Shown: piece after piece, positions 56,535 to 64,000 of the stretch | Position numbering within the stretch: position 1 is the first letter of the stretch | Layout: each line of letters begins with the position of its first letter | NCBI RefSeq assembly: GCF_026151205.1 | Contig: NC_087072.1 | Location: forward strand, 13,678,169 to 13,742,168 | DNA length: 64,000 bases | Reading direction: 5' to 3' | Source of the DNA: Bolinopsis microptera | Lineage: Eukaryota; Ctenophora; Tentaculata; Lobata; Bolinopsidae | Notes under the pieces: model-generated | What the model saw: only the letters and a program-made list of their open reading frames with translations | Database searches by the model: none | What the model was told of the DNA's origin: nothing | Made by a program: the position numbers and the translations under genes

Positions 56535-57766
56535 GAAATGAAATGAAATGAAATGAAATAGAGTATTTATATCCCGCTTATATCAACAACCAATATTATT
56601 AAAAATAAAAATTGCCGACTTCAAAGCGGCTGGCGTGGTGACAAAAGTGATAATTTAAAACTCCAGAATGCATGTATATTCCCAGTAGTGTAAGAGTTCA
56701 TGTAAAAATGGCCAAAAAATATGTAAAAACTATTTTATTAGATAAGAAATAAACTATTATATCTCACTCATCTTTCTCACAAATTTTACCAGTCCTGATA
56801 AAATAACGTTTATTAGGATTTTCCGTGACCTTCCTCTTCAAATCTAGAACCAACTGTCTATGTACTTCACGCTCCTCCGGCGACCGATCCGGTGAAATAA
56901 AGACAGTTTTGAAACACTGAGACAGTCTGAGTTCTTTAGCTTTAATCAGTATCTGATGAACGGTGCTAGAGCTTCCAAATGATACTTTGACAGCTCTATG
57001 TTTTTCAGCAGCTTTATTCCCAACTCGAGCAGCTTCAAAGCGTGGCTTCTCTGCCATTTGTTCAAACACATCGCAAATTTTATCCCCAAGTTTCTCTCCT
57101 GCTTCCTCCTTTAGACCAAAAATCAACACATTTCTGCTGCGATCCTCTTCAGCTACCACATTCTGAACTACTTTCTTCAAGTTCTCTGCTGTGAAAGTGG
57201 ATGCAGAGCTGGGGGAGTGTTTTGACACAGCAGCACTGTAAGACTTAATCTCAGCTTGAACAGTATTTTCTACAGCGGTTTGAACAGTTCTCTGGACTGA
57301 TTCTAGATCCTTAGTCTTAATGTCCAAGAGTTCCCCTTGCAACTGAATAACTGATTTCTGAGCATTAATCATGTCACTTTTCATTTCCTCTAGTTTTGTT
57401 GTCGCTGTTAGAAAAGCTTCCTTATATGCAATAATACCCTGAAATGCATCAAAAAGGTGCTTTACTAAAACGTCCTTGTTTGGTTTCTTGAACTTGTCTA
57501 ATGTAAAATGACTATCTTCATCACAGTTTAATGTCTTCATCACTTCCTCAGCCCAAATACCAAGATCATTAGCAGCTTCACCAAACATGGTCAAATATTT
57601 ACATGACCACATTGTAGAGTCAAAGTCCACATTTCCCATAATGTATTCAGAATTGTACAGCACCAGACACAAACTAGCAGCTGAGTCGTCGTTAAATTGT
57701 AGCGATAAGAGATGAGATAAGAGAGCTCAATAATCAACGCGTAACAAAACTACACACAAAACGCAC
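56535..57766 (-). mobile_element. ORF1-only retroposon inserted in the minisatellite
   Basis: On the minus strand the unit runs from 57766 to a (CATTT)n tail at 56560-56535, as at the 3' ends of CR1/L2-type LINEs. It lies between two blocks of one minisatellite, and about 5 bp of the unit are missing at the junction. It contains only an ORF1 and untranslated regions. Confidence 0.7.
56764..57672 (-). CDS. LINE ORF1-type RNA-binding protein
   Basis: 302 residues, frame intact. The second Met (MGNVDFDSTMWSCKYL) may be the true start. A coiled-coil follows (about 85-135, KLEEMKSDMINAQKSVIQLQ). From about 175 there is an RRM-like domain (RSRNVLIFGLKEE ... AARVGN ... RAVKVSFGSS ... FKTVFISPDRSPEE) and a C-terminal NPNKRYFIRTGKI strand. 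This order matches ORF1 proteins of non-LTR elements, which coat the RNA. No ORF2 follows, so it would need enzymes from another copy. Confidence 0.8.
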   Translation of the reverse strand: MCLVLYNSEYIMGNVDFDSTMWSCKYLTMFGEAANDLGIWAEEVMKTLNCDEDSHFTLDKFKKPNKDVLVKHLFDAFQGIIAYKEAFLTATTKLEEMKSDMINAQKSVIQLQGELLDIKTKDLESVQRTVQTAVENTVQAEIKSYSAAVSKHSPSSASTFTAENLKKVVQNVVAEEDRSRNVLIFGLKEEAGEKLGDKICDVFEQMAEKPRFEAARVGNKAAEKHRAVKVSFGSSSTVHQILIKAKELRLSQCFKTVFISPDRSPEEREVHRQLVLDLKRKVTENPNKRYFIRTGKICEKDE

Positions 57767-58245
57767 GTATTAATGGAAAATACAGTACACTTATCTCCAG
57801 TATTATTGGGAAATACAGTACACTTATCTCCAGTATTATTGGAAAATACAGTACACTTATCTCCAGTATTATTGGAAATACAGTACACTTATCTCCAGTA
57901 TTATTGGAAAATACAGTACACTTATCTCCAGTATTATTGGGAAATACAGTACATTTATCTCCAGTATTATTGGAAAATACAGTACACTTATCCCCAGTAT
58001 TATTGGAAAATACAGTACACTTATCTCTAGTATTATTGGAAAATACAGTTTACTTATCTCCAGTATTATTGGAAAATACAGTACACTTATCTCCAGTATT
58101 AATGGAAAATACAGTACACTTATCCCCAGTATTAATGAAAAATACAGTACACTTATCTCCAGTATTATTTGAAAATACAGTACATTTATCTCCAGTATTA
58201 TTGGGAAATACAGTTCACTATATCCAGTATTATTTGAAATTATAG
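57767..58245 (+). repeat. 33-bp minisatellite, second block
   Basis: About 14 copies of the same 33-bp unit as 56029-56534. Confidence 0.9.
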
Positions 58246-58636
58246 CATACTATCAGCGTGGTTCGCTGTAAGTGTACTCTCAATAGCATACAGCATTTGT
58301 GTATTAATAATCTATCAATTTGTTTGAGGTTGCTTTAACAACAATTCCAATAATGCTCGCTTGCTGTTTTTCTGAATATAATATTTGGGTAAGCAACTAA
58401 TCCATTTTAATGACCTACTTGAACAATGAACAGATACATTTTTCCTCTTTTAAGCGATCGGAGACTCATAATAAGTGTTACGTAGAACAGGGAATCAAGA
58501 GGAGATGGTTTCATTCATTATATATGTATTAAAATGAAAACAACTTGTTTTGTAAAAAAGAAAAAATTAATAAAGCAATAAATGATGCAATAAAATAAAA
58601 CAAAAATCAGATTTAAATTCATAAAATTCGACCAAA

Positions 58637-61600
58637 TCATACATCATTCTCGAAATCAGAGTCTGATCCGAAACCACAATTTAGTTTCCTTTCGGGAAAC
58701 TTCTTTCGCTTTTTTTTGCTCGCTTTGGGAGCGAATCTGCGAAGTCCGTCCGCTTTTCTGCCCGAGAAGTCGTTGACAACAGTGACAAATCGTCCCGAGT
58801 TGCTGTTACCGTCATGTCAATCTTTGTCATCTCCAAAAGCCTGAATGTTAAATGTTTTGATACATCGTCGAAAAAATATATGTTCATTGCAATACACATA
58901 TTTGAACAGCAAGATAGTAACATATACATATATAATAACATTAGCAGCGGTCATTAGCAACGGTCATTTAGGGCCTGTCGTGATATCATGGATCGCTTAG
59001 GTTCCACCAGGATCTGGTAGTCCTCATAATTCTGACCGTCGGTCATTGTCCAGCTATAAAATACAAATAATATTTTTCAGCTTCACATAACAGTTGACAC
59101 GTAAAGAACTGATTTTCACAATTTCACCTTTTCACAAATTCATAAATTGTTCGTTTACATGTTTACATATATAATAACATCTATAAACAAAAGAGCACCT
59201 AAAGAGGCTCAGCAAAGTGCTGGCCTATTTACGCTAACGAAGACTCATTCGTTCAATATGTCTCAAAGTAAATAAACTCCTCCATCCTACTCTTGCTAAG
59301 TTCACTAAGTTGGTAAAATCATCTTCGTTTTTCAAATAAATGTGTCTCTTAAATAGGTCCTTTTTCACAATAATATCATACAAATTAGTCCTATGTCTAC
59401 CCACTCGTCCCTTTAGCGTTTGACATCCTAGTGTAGCAAATAACAGAGACTGGTAGGCAGGCGTGTCGTTGTCACTGCGTAGAACATGACCTAGCATTGT
59501 CCACCGTGCCTTTTCCACTCTCTCGGAAAGGGGCCTGGTCTGGGTACGAGCGTAGAGGGCCTTGTTAGATATTGAGCTAGACCAATAGATGTGTAGGATG
59601 CGCTTGAGGTGCTTCCTCTGAAAAACATCTACAGACTCTAGAACATGCTGAAGTACGGCCCAGCAGCAGCAGTTGTACAGGAGCACTGATACTACTAGTG
59701 AGTCGTAGAGTTTGATCTTTCTCTTTTCAGTTATCTGACTCCTCTCTGATCCCTGGCACCACAGCTTGTCAAATGACAAGAAGGCGGTGTTAGCTTTATT
59801 TATTCTATTAGTAACATCCTGCTCTGATCCAAGCTTAGTACCAAGAAGCGTCTCGTTTCTCCACTCCTCTTTTCCTCTTAGCTCATTATCCCACTCGTCG
59901 CAGGCACCAACTTCTTCTAAATACACTCTGGTAAACTTTGTCTTTGTGTCATTGACAAAGAGACTCCATTCACTGAGAATATTCTTGGAGATCTGAAAGA
60001 TATCCTGTAACTCCTCCATATCTTCACCAATCTTCTTTACATCGTCTGAATAGCCGGACTCAAGAGGCATGTGGTTATCGGCTATCGGAGGGTTGGGTCT
60101 TGAGGGGAGGACTGCTCTTATGTGCACTACAGCTCCAGCTAGATTGAGGGTATACAATTTACCAGCTGTGCTGTCTCCTTGGGAGGCTCCTATGTTGAAA
60201 GAGAACATCTCTGAGTCAGTAGAACACACTCTGACTACTAGAGTGGTGTTAGCCATGAGGTATTGTACAAGCCTCAGGTCGTCTCTGGAGCATCCTGCAG
60301 CTTCTAGTAGTCTGATTGTTGTACCTCTGCGGATGGTATTGAAGGCAGCTGACATGTCAATACTCACTTTGTTCCATTCAAACTCCTTCTTCTTTACTAC
60401 AGATATGAGCATGCTCTGTGCCCAAACTAGGTCGGCACAGCTCTTGCCAGCTTTGTCGGCAGCTTGGAACGGTCCGGTGAAGTTGTCCACAGCTCTCTCT
60501 ATTCTGTTTAGCACTATCAGTGACAGGATCTTTCTAGAAACATTCAGCAGGGTCAATGGTCATATCGACTTAACTGGGCCGCGAGTTTTACCAGGCTTAG
60601 CCAGTGGTGTAAGGATGCCTGCTCCTATTGCTTCAATGTGAATGTTTTTCTCGAAAGACTCGTTGAACACTTTAGCTAGCTCTTCATGAAGGAGGGGGTT
60701 GTTCAGGGCTTTCATGACCTCGCATGTTTACATGGTGATTGTTAATTTTATCAATTAACCTTTGTGTTAAAGTGTTAACTTGTTAAATATTCACTTTATC
60801 TATCTACTTTTGTTATTTAATTTATTTTACTTACCGTGGAAGAAGCATCCCATCAATAACACTTGTGACAAGGTCTCTCATCTCACGTCTATTTTCAGGA
60901 GCAACACTGAAAAAATTATGAGTAAATATACAGATAGTCGCAAATTTTGTTGTGTCACGGTATTGTTCATCAGGTTTGTGATTCGCACACTAGTAATGAT
61001 TTGCAAGCCGCTTTGAACAATATTATTTTAAGGTTTCTTGAAAGTTTGGATTTCCAGATGTTATTCTAGGTCACCTAATACTTCTACCTTTTACCCTATC
61101 TACCTATCTGTCCTTTCAATTTAGGAGCCTAACCATCGACATTTTTTATAACACTCGAATAACACCTTTTCAACTTAATACAAGATATCTAAACTATAGC
61201 GTAATAAAAACGAACTTATAGATCATGCTCCTAAGATCTGCAAGCTTTCCGAATGTTGCATTTAGGTCTCCCTCAGTGTTTTTATCTGTTTTCTTCGGGC
61301 TCTGGTCTTGTGGAAGACTATCGTGTACTGTTAGTGGAAGACTAACTTCTTGAGTCGAACAGCTAGCACCAGGATCCGTGCATAGGTGAGGATTGTGCCT
61401 GCGATACAGTGTCAATGAAATTAATTGTTATAGAATCCGTATCAAAATAGGCATAGCGTTCTTATCAGATACATCATACAAGAGGATGCAATGATCAAAC
61501 AACTAGTTTTACGCTGTTCAAAATAGGTTATTCATAATTACTTAAATGATCCGTTTCTTACCTGAATGAAAGCGGAAGATCGGTCCATTCAACGTTCGAC

Positions 61601-61692
61601 TCACGAATAACCGCCAATAAATGTTTGCACGGTAATTCTGGGTAAGACCTGAAGTTCAGGCAATCACAATGGACACTCGGACTGACGGTGAC
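58637..61692 (-). CDS. SWIM-type zinc-finger protein, spliced, 5' partial
   Basis: Minus-strand exons 61692-61562, 61398-61216, 60906-60835 and 58802-58637. Each junction is GT-AG and phases join as 2+1. The first visible exon encodes a SWIM finger, CDCLNFRSYPELPCKHLLAV (CxC...CxH). Next come DLPLSFR/HNPHLC, resembling ZSWIM1/3-like proteins, then a low-complexity region. The last exon gives a basic stretch (PKASKKKRKKFPER, likely nuclear localisation) and an acidic end, GFGSDSDFENDV. SWIM proteins act in DNA repair or ubiquitin ligases, and SWIM fingers also occur in MULE transposases; which applies here is open. The 2-kb last intron contains a reverse transcriptase remnant. Upstream exons are beyond 61692 and not found. 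Confidence 0.7.
58803..59233. other. Intron of SWIM gene, no recognised feature
   Basis: AT-rich intronic DNA between the last exon and the inserted RT. Confidence 0.4.
59234..60730 (-). pseudogene. Non-LTR reverse transcriptase remnant with YSDD box
   Basis: The longest open stretch (60556-59234, 440 codons) starts at RT motif 2 (LTLLNVSRKILSLIVLNRI). Upstream the same frame reads EELAKVFNESFEKN and ILTPLAKPGKTRGP, with one TGA (about 60566-60564). Motif A is SIDMSAAFNTI, motif B ASQGDSTAGKLYTL, and motif C YSDDVKK instead of YADD. The C-terminal part has MLGHVLRSDNDTP...GRVGRHRTNLYD, typical of LINE tails. 5'-truncated. Located in an intron of the SWIM gene, on the same strand. Confidence 0.82.
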
Positions 61693-61699
61693 CTGGAAA

Positions 61700-62433
61700 T
61701 GTGGGTAATTAGTTATTGATTAATCTGATTGTTATTTAATACTCAATTAATTGATAGTAAAGTAAATGTCCAAAATACAAGTACAGGGAGCGTCGACGAG
61801 TGTTGTTAAGTAGGGGCGATTGTGCTCGTTATGGGACTACCAGTTATGTGCTAGTACTGAGCGTAAGGAACGCTGGTATGGCTAGGACCCTGGTACGGCT
61901 AGAACAGAGAAGGTACTTAGACTGGGTGGTGTAGCCGGTGACTGAAACGGTTTAAGAAAACATGTGAAGAATGTTTAGGGCACCCTGGCCCTGATAAGCA
62001 ATGCTGAGTAGTGTAGGTTTATTTGATGGCCTGGAAGTGCTAGGAATTGTTATTATATTATAATAGTCGTAAGGAATTAAAACACAGAAGGCACAAACAA
62101 GTTTACTTTGTCGCATAATCTTGATGATATCTGAACATGTGTGAAATTGAACAAATAATGATATACCAGCTTAAACCCCTTATATTATGTACTATTAGAA
62201 AACCCGTGGTCACAGTGAGCAAGCTAATATTGATAGATGGATCAAACAACACTGCTAGTACCACGCACCAGTCACATAAATCATTATCGGGTGGTAATAT
62301 GTTAACAGTGTCACAATTAAACTACCGCAACATGGTCAAAAATAGGGTTATTTCGTCACAAAAAATTATTATAACTCTGTTAGCTCCTTGCTGGCAAAAT
62401 AACTAGTTCATTGATGATAAAGTTACATAGTAT
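61700..62433. other. AT-rich region, no gene recognised
   Basis: Should contain upstream introns of the SWIM gene. An 89-codon ORF (62137-62406) has no recognisable features. Confidence 0.4.
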
Positions 62434-63130
62434 TCTAATAGAGTTATAGATCTTCAAAATAGAGGCAAGACATGTTTACTTTGCCACATCAGTTATTATA
62501 AGAGTTAGGTAATCGTCATCAGATTAACAGATCTTTTTTTTTGTAGTTTGGATCGATTAATATAGGCAATTAAGCATCATATGTCAATTTTAACACACTA
62601 TCTTGATATTGTTGGGGCAGGAAAAGTTAATTTTGTCACATTTTTAGTGACTTTGACAAATTTAACCTAAAATTGTTAAACTTGAGCTCTGATGTTCTAG
62701 ACAATATTCTACCAATCGTTTCTGAAAGAATGCTGAATTCTAATAGAGTTATAGATCTTCAAAATAGGGCAAAACATGTTTACTTTGTCACATCAGTTAT
62801 TATTAGACTTAGGTAATCGTCATCAGATTAACAGATCTTGTTCGTAGTTTGTATCGATTAATATAGGCAATAAAGCATCATATGTCAATTTTTACACACT
62901 ATCTTGATATTGTTGGGGCAGGAAAAGTTAATTTTGTCACATTTTTAGTGACTTTGACAAATTTAACCTAAAATTGTTAAACTTGAGCTCTGATGTTCTA
63001 GACAATATTCTACCAATCGTTTCTGGAAGAATGTTGAATTCTAATAGAGTCATAGAATATATAGATCTTCAAAATAGGGGCAAGACATGTTTACTTTGTC
63101 ACATCGCATCAGTTATTATAAGAGTTATTA
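62434..63130 (+). repeat. About 304-bp tandem repeat, 2.3 copies
   Basis: Copies start at about 62434, 62738 and 63040 ('ctaatagag(t)tatagatcttcaaaatag' ... 'tttactttgtcacatcag'). Confidence 0.85.
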
Positions 63131-63599
63131 TAAGAGACTATTTCATTCTATATAAATCATTGTTTTTAACCTATTTACGATTTTGTATCATTTTTTGTGA
63201 CAATGTAAACATCGATTGATCTTAACTTGCATCAACTACATTGATAAAGTTTTCCCGCCTTTCAAACCAAAATCAGATATAAATAATTCGCCCAAAATTT
63301 AAAATTCCATATATTGTGACAGAATTAACCTCATTTCCCAATAACCAAGTGCCTGAATTAGGTAACTATTCGAAACAAAATATTTTAGGGCTATGATTGG
63401 TAGATCAACCATCAAATAATGAGTTAAAAGGTCTTTGAGGACACCTCACAGTAGAATAGAGGTATGGTATTCTGAGTGTGACAAAGTTACCCAAATATTG
63501 CCTTGTAACCGTTCGATGTAAATGAGCTTTTGTCATCATTAAAGTCTTATATGAGAGCGAATAAGTTACATATAAACATGTACAAGTGCTGCTACATAC
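63131..63599. other. AT-rich region, no recognised feature
   Basis: No gene or repeat recognised. Confidence 0.4.
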
Positions 63600-64000
63600 A
63601 CTTCAAACCCACCATGGCAGGTTCTAAGTTAGAGACTTTATCACACCCTGAAGTTGTATTAACTATAGACAACTTTCCTTGATCAAAAAGGTTTCATCCG
63701 CAAAATTTCTGGGTGTTATAATTGACGAGAACCTATCATGGGAAGATCACATTAAAGCTCTTAAGCGAACTCTAAATCATTCCACATCCACTTTATGTAG
63801 ACTTCGCTGCTCCCTTCCAGAATTTCTAAACCATGAACAATTATATTATACCCTGTTCGAATCACATCTTTCCTACTGTATATCTGTATGGGGTGGGGCA
63901 GCGAAACAACGTATAAGCTCATTATTTACTGCTCAGAAGTACTGTCTCAGAGTACTATTTGGTGACAGGCTGGCATACCTTGATAAGTTTAAGACTTGTG
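63600..64000 (+). pseudogene. CR1/L2-like LINE fragment at window edge
   Basis: Encodes VSSAKFLGVIIDENLSW and TLFESHLSYCISVWGG, homologous to the thumb region of the LINE at 50933-54409 but clearly diverged. A frameshift separates an upstream piece (EVVLTIDNFP) from it. It is cut by the window end. Confidence 0.82.

Noticed and set aside
56029-58245. ENTVHLSPVLL repeat ORFs
   Set aside because: Produced by a 33-bp minisatellite. Units of 32 bp break the frame, and a retroposon interrupts it.
59766-60641. Plus-strand ORFs of 76 and 190 codons
   Set aside because: Shadows of the minus-strand reverse transcriptase.
62137-63219. ORFs of 89 and 81 codons
   Set aside because: One lies in AT-rich DNA without motifs and the other overlaps a 300-bp tandem repeat.

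Overview
The window looks like nuclear DNA of an invertebrate animal. It is AT-rich and full of introns with GT-AG junctions, minisatellites and retroelements. It carries spliced genes of animal families: LIN-9, a GT92 glycosyltransferase and a SWIM-finger protein. Nothing fixes the phylum. The repeat content (a Naiad-type permuted Penelope element, CR1/L2-like LINEs, large terminal-inverted-repeat elements) would suit a cnidarian or another early-branching or lophotrochozoan invertebrate, but that is inference.

Layout. 1-9.6 kb: nine exons of a minus-strand lin-9 gene whose 3' end lies beyond the left edge. Its introns are swollen by tandem arrays, and four of these arrays contain copies of the adjacent splice junction. 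11.1-12.3 kb: a two-exon minus-strand GT92 gene. 12.4-18.2 kb: a repeat-rich insertion just upstream of the GT92 start, containing a foldback element and a Penelope-like element with an N-terminal GIY-YIG nuclease. 19.7-37.2 kb: a non-LTR retrotransposon reading frame split in two by a 16.2-kb element.

The 16.2-kb element (20310-36522) has inverted repeats of about 2.5 kb and a 4-bp TGTA target duplication. Removing it restores the interrupted reading frame exactly. Inside are a three-exon zinc-finger gene, a six-exon gene, a small minus-strand gene, and an ORF of 1034 codons (plus 200 more codons after a frameshift) for a Cys-rich protein with propeller-like repeats. I could not place this element in a named DNA transposon superfamily, and it is the best candidate here for an undescribed system.

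37.2-40.6 kb: an E-box cluster, a decayed multi-exon gene and a near-perfect 67-bp palindrome. 41.1-50.3 kb: a Ty3/gypsy LTR retrotransposon with two 808-bp LTRs, broken in pol. 50.9-54.4 kb: a CR1/L2-like LINE with one nonsense codon. 55-58.2 kb: a mariner-type MITE, then a minisatellite split by a retroposed ORF1-only unit. 58.6-61.7 kb: a minus-strand SWIM-finger gene whose large intron holds a reverse transcriptase remnant. 62.4-64 kb: a 300-bp tandem repeat and a LINE fragment running off the right edge.

The three host genes have no visible operational link. Splice models were built by eye from reading-frame continuity across GT-AG sites and family resemblance. No alignment or search was run.
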